From the NCBI GenBank assembly GCA_020002185.1, contig CM034532.1, positions 48,292,780-48,356,779 on the forward strand: a stretch of 64,000 nucleotides of DNA. Reading direction: 5' to 3'. Each line of letters opens with the position of its first letter. Positions within the stretch are counted from its first letter, which is position 1. This stretch comes from Paraescarpia echinospica (taxonomy: Eukaryota > Annelida > Polychaeta > Sabellida > Siboglinidae). This document shows positions 23,071 through 35,475 of the stretch, in pieces. Both the position numbers and the translations under genes were made by a program. Under the pieces are notes generated by a model. That model did no database searches and was not told the origin of the DNA. It saw only the letters and a list, made by a program, of their open reading frames with translations.

Positions 23071-26000
23071 AATTTTGTTTGAAGTCTAAGTTTTATGTTG
23101 TGATCTACTTACCTTAGCTTACCATGTTATTACCATTTTGATCTAGACACATTTATGGCAGTAAAGTTTGCGTCAAAGACAACTTGCAGTGAAAGCAAAA
23201 CAGCAGTGTTTATGTTGCTTTACACCAGTAACAATGCAGCTTGCAAAATTATAATTTATTAAATTTAATTTAGAGGAATTGGAACTGATTTTAAATGGAA
23301 TCGACACCAGTTCTGGTAGCAAAATGGCATTAACACTGTTAAAATGTTGACAGTTTCCATGGCTCAGATTCTCCTAAGTTCATTGCAAAATGGTGTCAGA
23401 ATTTTTGCTCTCATAATTTTATTGTTTATAGAATATGACTGAAAGGGTATTTGCAACGCATGATTTTCAATGTGTGTGGGCAATTTAATGTGTCATAAAT
23501 TTGAGATTTTACTAATGTTGGAGACTTGGATTACATAATAAGTAGTTTTAAAGTGCTTATGAAAATATATTTTCAAACGGTTCAGAGACAGACCCAATTA
23601 AAATTTACATGTTATGAGAAAAACTAATATGGTCATGAATATGCTTCTGAATCTGAATGAGCAGGCAGTCGTAAGACGTCATATTTAAAGGTATGTCATG
23701 ACACCGTGGCTCATGCTACATGTTAAACCCCTTCACCAGATGTTTTCTGGTTCAAATTATTGCCCACCTACATAAGGCGACACCAAGTTTATTATTCGGA
23801 TTACGAACCCGCCAACTTTCTTTTTGACAAAACGGAAATAAAATTGCAATTTTGATCTTTTATTTCTGATCGAAATGTCGAACCAATGATTTTGTATCGA
23901 TTCATTGAGCATATACGCATCATATCGAACATTGTATGTTAAACACCATTTCATTGGTTTTCACGCATCTTCAATCTACGATCCAACGAATCCGTGATAA
24001 TCCAACTTGTCATTAATTGATTTAAAGGGTCATGCCCCAGTTAGACTTCCTGTTTTGTTACAGACGGAAAAAGGGCAAATGTATTTTGAGAAATTATTTT
24101 TTACAAAATTCACATTCTCTGACATAAGTGCATTTGAGTAGGGAGATTTCCAGGTATGATTGTAGAAGCTGTTGATAATAAAATGGTGCTTTTTTGCTGA
24201 TTTTGCTAAGCAAAAGGATATTTGGCAGCAATTAGGCTATTTGACCATTTAGCCAGAGTACTGCTTGCGTCCATTCGGCAATTTTAATGGGTGTCATACA
24301 TACAGACATTTTATGAGAGCTAGAAATAGCTAATTTTGATTAAACTCGACAAGCATGTCAATGAAATGATGATAACAGCAGGTAAGAAGTTTCAGAATTT
24401 TTGTAGGTCACGTTTTCTTATAATCATGCAAAACGCTAACATGGCAATCAATAGAAAAAACTAACTGTATACTAACCCCTTAAACCATGGCTGAACCAGA
24501 TGCTGCAGTGTGGTTTTGTATCAAGAAATTGAAGTTTGGCACTGTTTCCCAAAAGGAAGTAAAAAAAATTAAATTGTCCGACACGATTAACAATGTCATT
24601 TCCTGTGTTTGTAGCAATGCCGCTCTGATATCGAAAGTATTCAGCATTTAACACATTTATTTTCTTGAACGATGACAACGTTGGTGCCACCGAAATGAAG
24701 CGAAAAGGCAACCCGAAGGCTGACATTTTAGACACGATGCGAAATAGCAATAAAGAAAATGAACTGGCAACACAGGCAAAACTAGCAACGTGCGCATGTT
24801 TAACGTGCTATTCATTCTGTCTACAAGCAAAAATCTGGACATCAGATTTTGGCCAATCAAGTTGACACACTGGGAAAACGGTTGTAGACACTCTCTTCAA
24901 TGCCTACATAGTCAGCATCACATTGCGTTACTTCAGAATATAATAATGTATTTGGAGGTACGACAATCAAATCCTAATTATGCCAGTTAAATTAATATTA
25001 TCACAGCAAGATATATCCTACCTCTAATCTACATGTTTATGGCTGTAAGGTTAAACACTATAATGGTAACTGCCAAGTCTTGTTATCGGTACTTGTTATT
25101 CTAATAGTCTTCAACTTTTATTAAACTTTCATCAAAGTATTTGTCTAGTAAGTTTTGATACAAGGCTAAATCATTTTTTAGCAATGTACTGTATGGCTCA
25201 TATGATAATTTATGTATTTATACAAAACACCTTTCTCGTGCAATGACTTTTATTTCCCCTCCTCCCTAACAAAAATGTCTAAAAAAAATATGTAATCCTA
25301 ACAATAAAATTGGTGTGGCCTAAATAAAGATCAGTTGTAAATTGCATACGGACTGTAGACAGAAATTATACCCTGCAGTGCAAATAAATTGCATATTCTT
25401 AGACTTTAGATTAGTGTGCCCACATTAAACCTTTAATGGTCCCCTTGAGAAAACTACAGGTGATTAAAATGGAAATATTAAAGTACATGTAATCTCATCA
25501 TATATTCATAGAAAGTGCTCAACATGATTATAAGTAATTGCAATGGCATCATATTTTAGTTGAATAGTGAATATGTTTGCCAAGTTTTCTTTATAAGTGG
25601 ACTCGATGAATACTGTTTTTAATAGCTTGCACCTATTTTCTATCTTATCATCATTATTATTATTCATGTGAATATTTAAGTTGGCATTAATTGCCATCAG
25701 TTGCTTTAGTGCTTTTGGAAATGTTTATGGACCCTCGATAAGTCATTCGCTTCATTGTTACATGCAATTTGGAGCTTGTTCATTTTTGTTTTAAGTATTT
25801 ACAAAATGTTAAGAAATAGATAAAAATACACATTTTATTATGTTATTCAAACACTCATATATTGAAATATCTACAAAACAATTTAATTAAAGTTTACACA
25901 AATTAGGGTATTAACTGATATTAAAAGTGGAACAGCTATATAACAGTTGGCGTTTTGAAATTTGTGTTGAGCAAATATAGTGACCTTAGTTGCCTTTAAT

Positions 26001-26523
26001 CTGTGCATTTATCAGCCCTGTTTAAACGCGTAGGTGATATCTGTGATCTGGACTTCAGAATAAACGTGCATAAACTTTGCCCCATTTAAATCAGTTTTGT
26101 TAAGTTCTGCAAATATAGTTCGCTTCAGTTTTTAAATTGTTAACTTATGCAAACAATATGTGTCCTTTTATCGACTTAATATTTAACATCAATAACACCT
26201 GTGACGTATGATATAATCTTGCAATTTGGTACAAGCAGCTATGCTTAACTGATTTGTAAAGTACAAATATATTCCATGATGTCTATGATACAACCCTCCA
26301 TTTTTATGTAGACACAAACCACTAATGATACAAAGGTCTACAAACTGATCAATAACATTCAGAGACTTAAAAACAAGGATACACACATTATTAAAATGTT
26401 CAGAAAAGAAAAAAAACTAGTTTTTGAAAATAATTGTCTTTTTAATAATTGATTGTGTGCTAAAAATGTGTTAATAAAATTTGTATTAAAATAATTGGTT
26501 GATGAAAAATAATTGAATGTTTG

Positions 26524-26565
26524 AAACAGGAAATTGGTTGTTCAAAACAGGAAATTGGTTGTTCA
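26524..26565 (+). repeat. Perfect 21-bp direct doublet
   Basis: AAACAGGAAATTGGTTGTTCA occurs twice back to back (26524-26544 and 26545-26565; the unit is 21 bp, shown here in part as AAACAGGAAATTGGTTGTTC). Diverged ATTGGTTGATG-type sequence lies just upstream. This looks like a recent small duplication. Confidence 0.75.
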
Positions 26566-26645
26566 AAAAAGGAGCTGTTTTTTATGATAATACCTAGGCA
26601 CCCCATTCTGCTCAATAGATAGATGCCAAGGCAGCATATATATAC

Positions 26646-26646
<1 letters not shown>

Positions 26647-26693
<47 letters not shown>
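26647..26693. repeat. Compound GT/AT microsatellite
   Basis: A short (GT)n tract passes directly into a long (AT)n tract. Expected to be length-polymorphic. Confidence 0.9.
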
Positions 26694-26696
<3 letters not shown>

Positions 26697-29600
26697 CAGC
26701 CATCAGCCTTGTGTTAGCTGGGAGTTCTATATTGTTAGTAGACATGTAGACTTAAGGTGGTGTAAGCTGAAATGCGTAATTATTTCAGATGTGAGATGTA
26801 CATGACTCTAGATTGTATTGATCAATCTAATTATGATTAATGTACATTAACCTACATTTTATGGAATTTTACACAAAATGTGAAAGAGAAAGGAGGTATT
26901 GAAGTTTAACAATAGCATTACTCACCAAACAGTCCTGTCAATAAACTACGTCAACAAACAAACAAACCTCAAGAACAAACCGTTTGCAGCAAATGATGTT
27001 GTGTAAAGAGAACATGATAAACACTGAATTAAATATCATTTGCATGACGTTAACAAATGTTTATTGATTGGACTGGCAGATGTGTGTGCTCTATAACAGG
27101 GAGTGTTCATAACAATGCATTGTCTCTATAAACTAATAAAGGACACTAAACTAACCAATGGTTGTGTATACAACAGCTATCTATTGACCAGACTGAGTCT
27201 GAGTAAACATTTCAATTCACCAGACTATCAACACCTCCAATTAACACCTCTCACTCTCCCTTCCAACAAAAGAATGCCAGGTGAAAGAGCCTGGAAGATG
27301 ACACTAATTAACTGATGTCACAACCCTTGCCATATCATTGTTAATCTGGGTCACCAGTGTGTGTTTCTTGGTGGGCTAATATAAATAATTTATAGGAAGA
27401 TTTTTAATGTATGAGAGTGGAAAATACTCTTGCAGTGAGGAACTTCTGGGGTAAAAAGAAAAATGTTCATAACCTGGGCTGGTCATTCAGCCAGTCCGAT
27501 TTGTTTGTGATTATTGACTAATTTGGTTTCAAAAACATCCGGCCGCAGTGACAAGTGGTCATTGCAATGTTGTAGAAAATAATGTATATATATATATAGT
27601 GTAGTATATTTTTAAATATTAATAAGATGCCATTCTATTTTGTTTATTGATGACATCACAGTTTCACAATTTTACGTATTTGTTGCATAGGGACATTTTA
27701 AAACAAATTTATTGGTGCATCCACAAAAAAATATAATTTTCTCTGGAATTGTAACCGACTCCTCTTTAATTTTAGTCAGTCACAACCTGCATTGTGTGAG
27801 ACTGAAAGTGGAAATTTTGAATTCCCCTTTTGAATTAAAAAAACATGATGGCATTGCATCTCTTTGAAAAGGTTATAGATTACTCAACCTTTCTACGTTT
27901 GGTACAAGATACAAACCATCTAGGAGGAAAATGTTAACATACAATAGCTCGATTATAGTTAGATGTTTTTACAATTGATACAGATTACTTTCACACTGTG
28001 ACAATTATTTGAAATCCTTCCTGTTCTAGTGGACAAGCCAGGAGTTCATTGGAAGGTTGGTTTGTGAACGTTTGGCAGGCTAAAATTTACACAGCCTCTT
28101 AGCAGTCTGTTCTGAGCACAGGGGAAATTTCTATTTGTCCATGGCAAATATAATAGATAGATATTAATTATGTCGAATAGTCAATTTTGCAAATGCTTGT
28201 TTCCTTGAGGTCTGATCAATAGACTGGGAAGATGGATTTAGCCATATTGCCCAAAAATGTTTGTTTTATCGGCAGATCTCCATTATAGCATTTGTACATG
28301 AAAGTTCAGCAATGTGTACTTTCTGGGCTCACCCGAAGAAATATCATTTCCATATATACTGTCTGGTCTCTATAAAATAAATAACAAATACATTTACTCT
28401 ACAAATAACCTGCATCATGTGAACACATCTGTTAACTTTAATTGGACAAGTATTATAAAAATAAACCACACTAGTATGGTCCAACTCACAATATATGCAT
28501 CACAATTACTTGTTTAGTAGACTTCTATACTTGAATTGTAAAAAACCTTCAGCCTTTAAATATTGGAGACAAATTTAACATATTAGAGCAACTTAACATG
28601 TTAGAGCAAGATATTTCATTCAAGTACATTTTTACGCGTGCACGCACATCTTCAAATAGCTGTAAAATAAACATATAGTAAATTACAGAGTACAGCTGCT
28701 GCGAAAAGGTTTTTATTTCTGACTTTTGACTGACAAAAGCTGGTTTTTCTGCAAAAGTTATTTGAGGGTGGGACATCCAGTGGGGGCAAACTGACAAGGG
28801 TGAGTGCTGTCACTGGTAGGCTACCTACACAGACAGATGTATGCCGTGTGTCACCACAATATCTGTCATTGTCTCGATGCGGTAGCCTCTCCAGCAGTTG
28901 TCACATCAGTTTGTCGATAGGTTGGAAAAAAATCTTTATAATTTCCGCTGTTCCTCATTCAGATGTAAATGAAACATCTATAATTTGTTAAGAGAGCTAA
29001 AAATAAAACTGCAATTTTTTGCACGAATGTGATCTACTGTACACTATCTGGCGAAAAGAATTGCTGTAATATGGCACGCTAAACAACAAATTTAAAAAAT
29101 GTGTGTGTTTGACGTGTGGTTGGTTTTATATAAAAATCACAGGCGATACATTAATGACAAACGGAGAAAATTATAATGATTTCTGAACAGAAATCAAACA
29201 TCTGATCAGTAATTATCAGTGGTAAAATTCGGCAATGAACTAATTAAAATTGACATTGTTTTACAATTAGATTTAATCTACAACTTACCTGGGCTTTATC
29301 TGTGTTTCATTGATCGGCTGAATTGAACTTTCATGCTTCGGCGACCAACTCTGCGGAATATACTTCGATTGTCATGCATCGACCTCCATCAACTTTCATT
29401 GAGAAAGTCCGAATGTGGCGATTGTATTCAAAGGAGGTCGTTTTGATGGCATAAAGTTTTCAGCTCGTGCCATTGGAGCCCTGAGGGCTGATGTAAACAA
29501 ATGAATTATGCGGTTCGGCACCAGAGCAAGACAATTTCGCATTCACCTCTCGTGCGCTGTGACTTTGAATTGCTCTTAGCTGTGCTGTTTTTAAAGTAAT

Positions 29601-29825
29601 GGCATAAGTAACGGTCATCTTTCCACTGGCCACCCATACCTATGTCTGGTGAAATTATGAAGGGTCACTGTCAGAACAAGTTCTATATTAAATTATTTCA
29701 GTTCTGAATACATGTTATTAGCTGTTGTTGTATAATCCTTATTAATAGTTGAGCGTGATTAAGGTCCTCTGCGGTCTAAGTGTGGTGATTAAGTTGTAAT
29801 TACATCAGTTGAACATATTTCTTCA

Positions 29826-29902
29826 GAACTAAATAGCAGTTGTTATAAACCATCATGACCATTCAGTAAATGGTCATGATGGTTTATAACAACCATTTAG
29901 TT
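29826..29902. repeat. Perfect 25-bp hairpin with 5-base loop and outer extension
   Basis: 29839-29863 and 29869-29893 are exact reverse complements over 25 bases, separated by CAGTA. Beyond a small internal mismatch, AACTAAAT (29827-29834) pairs with ATTTAGTT (29895-29902), giving a foldback of about 77 bases. The length suits a small-RNA precursor. A perfect inner stem is more typical of a recent inverted duplication, hairpin-siRNA source or tiny MITE than of a conserved animal pre-miRNA. It lies in the putative first CAAP1 intron. Confidence 0.7.
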
Positions 29903-31790
29903 TACCCTAAATGGTACAGGAATGATTACGGGAGTCTAATTAGGAGAACAGCAACTGATCTGGCCCATTGCAAATCATGTTTGTTATGTTCACTTCTGTA
30001 GTGCAGGAATATTTTAAGTTACATGCATTATAAAATAAAAGTTTGTGTATTTTTTGACATCATGAAATGGGAAACTTACATATTAAATAGTGACAGACCA
30101 TTTAATGAAATCTGCCCGAATTTCAACTCGCCAAATTTAAACTCCCCGAATTTCAGTCAAAAATAATTTAGCAGTTTTTGCAAAACTAAATAATGCATTT
30201 TCATAATTGACCTAGCATGTCATGACACTAAAAGGGTTTGATTGTTTTATAAAATGATCTCAAAACGAGAGAAGTGGAAAATTAAATCGCCATTTTAAGT
30301 GTGATTGATTGTTCATATGGAACTGCTTCCTCTCTGTATGCACAGGGCTTGCCCTGGTGCAGACACAGTAGGGCAATAAAGATGCATCTTAATTCAGCAA
30401 TGCCTTAGATCATTGCTAATGTTCTGTGTAGCCTGCAGCCAGCATAGCATGACTGGTCACTCAAGTGTAGGGCTAGCAAGGACAGGGTCTGCAGATATAA
30501 TGACCCCCTACAAGAGCACTCTCTGGCCACTTGTCTCTCTCTCCTGGCAGTTTGCCTCATATCTGCATGCTTTCGTCTCTAGGAACACTAACTTCATGCA
30601 AACGTCTCTTTCTCTGGGGTGCTGCTGGTGCCTGTGTCACATGCCTTGGTCTCCTCTTAGAGAAATGAAGATGTGTTGCAATTTCAAAGCTTAAAGGTGT
30701 CTCGTATGCGAGTCTCATTTCAAATTCCTCATGAGAAAAAGCAAACCTAGTTTGGGATCCGCTATGGCATGGTAGCTTGTTGGTGCAACTTGTTATGTTA
30801 TTTTTGTGACATGAATAGGCAAACTTATTTAATGTTGGACCAAACATCAATTAAAGTGATTCTCAAAATACTAATGTGCAGTACGATTTTTAAATTCACG
30901 TTTCGCTGTGTTATTGTCGCTGTCCCTTCCTTCTCCAGCTATACATTTATGTCACTTCTGGGCCTGTTAACAATTTCAACGCTGGGATGTTTGATTGCGA
31001 AGTTCAACTTGTGCTATTTGTGTTACATAGAATGCATTATGCGTATGTCTATGTTATGACACCTCATGAATGCAATACAGCTTTGTTTGTATGTAACTGT
31101 CTTTGTAGACAAACTGTGCATTGACAAATGGGGGTGTTTGCCCATTACCCCAGGCAATTTACCTGCCCCAATATTCTGTTGTGGTCTTTTACACACATTC
31201 ATTCATACATTGGGTTGCAGCTAAACAAATGTTCGTTTTATTCAATCTGACTAAAACATGAATTTTATTTTAGTCAAATTAACTACCTGGTATGTTTCCC
31301 TCTGCTTTGGCGAATATAAATCATTCAGTTGTGTGAATCATATATGAATATAAAGAGCAAAATATACCACATCCTTTGTACTGTAGTAAATGACAACATT
31401 GTAACAACCGTTACCCAGTAGTATGTTTTGACTTTTGAGTTCAGCACATATATTTATTTTATATGTATTAATTTGATTAATTTAATTAATCTCAAATCGA
31501 GTTTCAAATAACAAATTACTTCACCAGATCAAATTTGATTAATTATAAATTATTAATGGGTTATGAAGTCAACATTATGTATAGGACTTCTGCTTGTGCA
31601 TAGTGTTTCAGTATGAATTGGCAAAAAACTTAGACATGAAACGTGATATTCAATCAATCGTACATTTTAGCAGTTCAAGTATGAACATTGTACTTGTGTA
31701 TGTAGTGTTACTAGTTTGATTCTCTACTTCATTACAACATTAAATAATGTCTTACTGGACCTTTTAAAGGTGCATTGCATTTTCTGTGAC

Positions 31791-31842
31791 TATGTGTGTG
31801 CATGCGTGTGTGTGTGTGTGCATGGCTTGTGTGTGTGTATGT
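31791..31842. repeat. TG-rich microsatellite
   Basis: Interrupted TG repeats with CATG breaks (TGTGTGCATGCGTGTG type). Simple sequence with no further signal. Confidence 0.85.
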
Positions 31843-32417
31843 ATACACATGCACAGGTGTAAGAACGATGTGGCTGTTGCCAAACAAAACACATACAGAG
31901 TTTGGTTTTTGCTGGGAATAAATTGCTATTATCCATCCAGGAAAACATATTCTGGGACTTTGCAATCTTTTGACACTACCCCTTGGTGGCAATTTTTCAC
32001 TAGTTTTGTTTTAAAAAAGTCAGAGCTATTTAATATCGACTCTGCCATGCTGCCTCATTTATACAGATTTATTATTTAGTTTTTGTGAAATCTTTGAGTA
32101 AGTGATGAAATCAATTTTGACTACCGATAGATCCGACAAAAATTTTACCAAAAATGCTAAATTGGTGCAGCTATATATTATATTATAGCAAAGTCTTTCA
32201 ACTCTCACAGTTGGTGAGAAAAAATAAAGTTGAGACACCAGTGTTTTTGCAAAGACTGTTCATATTACGGCAAAACCAGTCTCTTCACCATGTGGCAAAA
32301 AATGACGAACCCTGCCTGGGGGTAAACAGTAACATGGTAATGATCATGATGCACAGTTTAATCAAAACCCCAGTGTATGTCCTCTCCTTACTGTCACGCT
32401 TCTGTTTACCCCATCAG

Positions 32418-32574
32418 GTGACGTCCTCAGGTGACACCCTTCGACTCTGGTGACACTGCCATCATTGGTTGTGTTATAATCAGTCGTGTCATCGTCGGTT
32501 GTGTCATCACCGGTCGTGTCATCGTCGGTCGCTTCATCATCAGTCGCATCATCGTCGGTCGTGTCACTGACACT
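32418..32574 (+). other. 5' UTR part of CAAP1 exon, with a 15-bp tandem repeat
   Basis: The acceptor is strong: CTTCTGTTTACCCCATCAG precedes 32418, and a second AG lies 13 bases later (exon start 32431). The frame used by the downstream ATG meets a TGA at 32419-32421, so if 32418 is used the ATG at 32575 is the first usable start. From 32462 to 32570 a degenerate 15-bp unit (GTCGTGTCATCGTCG) repeats about seven times, directly before the start codon. It is in frame and open but reads as repeat, not protein. Confidence 0.55.
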
Positions 32575-32730
32575 ATGAGTAGTATCGCCGTGGCGGCGGA
32601 CTCAACACAGTCAGAGCAGCACTGCGAGAGGAAGAGGAAGAAGACGTCGTTAGAGAGGGAGAGGAGACATAAGAGGAAGGAGGCAAAACCCAAGAGGACA
32701 AAGAAGGGACAGAGGGCGGAACAGAAAAAG
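32575..32730 (+). CDS. CAAP1-like protein, first coding exon (basic N-terminus)
   Basis: ATG with A at -3 opens a 52-codon stretch ending exactly at AAAAAG|GTACAG (donor at 32731), phase 0. The product MSSIAVAADS... continues into a highly charged Lys/Arg run (ERKRKKTSLERERRHKRK), comparable with the short lysine/arginine-rich N-terminus of vertebrate CAAP1. It joins in frame with the 42115 exon. On its own this exon is too low in complexity to identify the family; the assignment comes from phase-compatible splicing to the conserved exons. The basic run may serve as a nuclear localisation signal. Confidence 0.65.
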
Positions 32731-32834
32731 GTACAGTTTCCCCAAATCTGTGATGTCGATTAAACACATACCATTCGGGTCGGAATGTGATGAATAATCT
32801 CAACCCTCTTGAGTCTAAAAAAAACACCACTGAG

Positions 32835-33080
32835 CTCTCCAAAAACCTCCATTTATCCACTCCCTTAAGACTCTCCAAAAAACCCAATGTCAGGCTCTCT
32901 GAAAACCTCCATTTGCACCTCCTAAAGGCTCTCCAACACCCCACATTGAAGCTCTCCAAAAACCTCACAAAAATACTCAATTGCACCCTCATTCAGGCTC
33001 TCCAAAACAACCCACCTCAGAGGCTCTCCAAAAACCTCCATTTACACCCTCCTTCAGGCTCTCCAAAAACCTCAAATTGC
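32835..33080 (+). repeat. Minisatellite with core AGGCTCTCCAAAAACCTC
   Basis: CTCTCCAAAA-type cores start at 32835, 32871, 32895, 32929, 32952, 32998, 33024 and 33059. Spacings alternate between about 35 and about 24 bases, suggesting a dimeric unit of roughly 57-60 bp. The array starts about 100 bases into the intron, close to the splice donor. Confidence 0.7.
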
Positions 33081-35084
33081 ACCCCAAAATTCACCCCTTC
33101 CCTAAATAGCGAGATGACTAATCTCCAGCCCACACGAAAAAATTGGTGGGTTCAGTCCCCCCAAGCCTCACCCGGTTCCAATGCATTAACATATGTGGAA
33201 GTTAGCACATTCAATGTGGAAGTGATCACTTAAACTGGTATTTTGCAATTTTTATTTTGGAACAGCCAGCCCTTTATGTGTTTATGTTTTCACCAAGTTG
33301 AATTCCAGAGGTATTATTACCATCTGTGCATGTTTTCATTATTAACCAGTGTAATTAAAATGTAACTAACCAAATGGTGCATCCTTTTCTGCAGAATGAT
33401 CTTTTTTCTGAACTTAGACTTGAAACCATCCCTGCTAATCGCAGCCGTCCCAAGTGAAACGTGTTGCATGTTCAACTATTGATCTTCCAGGTTGATGGCT
33501 GTCCGTACCACTGAAGTACATTTAATACTAAAAACTTGGACAGAATGTACACGTTTTTTCTTGTACTCTGCCTTTCAAGTATGCCGTTTCTGATAATTAA
33601 ATATTCATTTTTCAAGTAAATCTCATAAAAAAGTAAGCATCACATTTATGTGAACATACAGCTGATTGATTCAGACGCTAATTAATTTGGATATACGCTG
33701 TATATCGAATTGGCCCCTGACAATTTAAAAAAACAGGAAAGCTGTCAGGGTGCTCATAGTGCAAGCTGCACTCGATTTGGGCATATATATATTATATTGA
33801 TTACACGGCAGTGGTGTTATTTTTGGAATGTTTTAGATGATTTATTGATGATGATAAAACGTTGTCATATCGGTTTCAGTGTTTTTAAAATTAATAAAAC
33901 ACATTCTAAAAAGGTCAATCCTTTTTTATTTAATTACACTGTAGTTAATTAATGATTAGAAACCATTAAGGCAAATTTAACTGGAGAATAAATATATATC
34001 ATATTTGTGTGCATTTTCAAATTATCAAATAATATTAGTTAATTAAATGAAAGTTAAAATATCATGAGTCAGTTGGATTTGGCTGCTTGAATGTAGCTGC
34101 ATTGTTTGCATATTTGTATTCTTAACGCTGGCTGGCAATTAATTATTGGTCTATTTATCCATTTTGAATGCAGCCTAATTCAGTAAAGCCACCCATTGTG
34201 GAAAGTACATAGATCATGTTTTGCTTCAGTTCATTTATTCTGTTTCCTTTGGTGGGCAATATTTCAAATAACACGCGGGAATTGGGATTAAAATAACCAT
34301 TAAAAATGGATTGGATTAAAATCCCACAGGGGAATCACAAATTGATCTTGTAATTTAAAATAGGTGTTTACATGGACTTGCGAAGTAAAATACTGTGGGA
34401 CGACTGATGGCTCAGTAAATGTTACATTTCCATGATGAATTCTTTGGTTCAGGTACTAGCAGAATCATGCAAATTCGGTGCAAAAAGCCTTTAGCATATC
34501 AGTGATATATAGCTGTGGCCATCGGCGTATATAGGTCATGCATTTCAGAAGTGGAATTTTCCTGACCTCCCGTCAAACGTATGCGGGGCTATTTTTTATG
34601 CTAATCCCCCGCTTTGACAGTTGGAAGTGAAATAAAATGAAATATGAGTCATAAAAGTGTGCCGTTATCATAACGTCAAGTCGACTGAAGTGTATTAGCA
34701 GTGGGATTTATTATGATAAACGTCTAATAGTGACCCTGTGGTATATATAGGTGTTATCTAGGAGAAATGGCGATGCAGTATTTGGTTACTCGGTGGTCAG
34801 AAATAGTTCATTCCAGTGCATGTTTTTAAAACATTTGTTTGCTTTACATAAAATACACCGTTTTGGGCACAGTATTATGTTGCATCCTACTTTTGTATAT
34901 AATCAGTTTCTTTGTATAAAACATAAATTTTACATTACCTTCAAGGCAACTAATGACTTTGAACACTGCGATGCGTCTTTTTATGGTTAAATGTTGCTAG
35001 TCTCTTGTTTGTCTTTTTGAATTTTAGGACATTTTTTATAGAGCCACTGATGTATCGCCAGAGAAGAGTTGGGATTTGGGGGTC

Positions 35085-35475
35085 AGTTACATAGATATCA
35101 GGTCCAAAAACATATCAATTACAGGATACAAATCAGAAATAACAATTAAAATGACAAAATTCCAATTATTAGTTCCTGCAAGCAATCAGATCAACCATAA
35201 ACGTACACAATGCCAACAAATAACATATATTTTTAGAGCAGTTTCATTTTTAACATGTGTATTTTCAAATGTAACTTTCAACTCAAAGTTTGAATACTTT
35301 TTAAAGTAAGAATTTGTAGGTTCTAAAACTTTTTAAAACTTAACTGATGTCATTGAAAACATAATTGAAAAGTAAAAATGTTTTTCAAATTATGGTTACA
35401 TTTTCACCAAATTCAATTATTTTAAAATTATAATTTTCATTTTAATTCTAATCACAGCGTAGCTGACTGCAAATG
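35085..35475 (+). repeat. Dispersed repeat, copy 2 (partner near 11.3-11.7 kb)
   Basis: Same order of landmarks as the 11.34-11.71 kb copy: ATATCAATTACAG, CCAACAAATAACATAT, AGAGCAGTTT, CAAAGTTTGA, AATTGAAAAGTAA, then GACTGCA. Divergence is substantial. Non-coding. Confidence 0.5.

Larger units (their letters stand above)
20428..32417 (+). other. Putative 12-kb first intron of the CAAP1-like gene; no exon recognised
   Basis: AT-rich DNA between the candidate donor at 20428 and the strong acceptor at 32417. Listed separately are an imperfect palindrome (20796-20899), a TA tract, a 21-bp doublet, a GT/AT tract, a perfect hairpin (29839-29893) and a TG tract. 29.28-29.57 kb and 30.3-30.8 kb are less AT-rich but show no convincing exon. 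30115-30165 has AATTTCAACTC-type short repeats of unknown class. The remainder is featureless to my reading. Confidence 0.35.

Noticed and set aside
32431..32574. Extension of the CAAP1 frame upstream of ATG 32575
   Set aside because: There is no upstream ATG in this frame, the added sequence is a 15-bp nucleotide repeat, and a TGA in frame sits at 32419-32421 if the strong acceptor is used.
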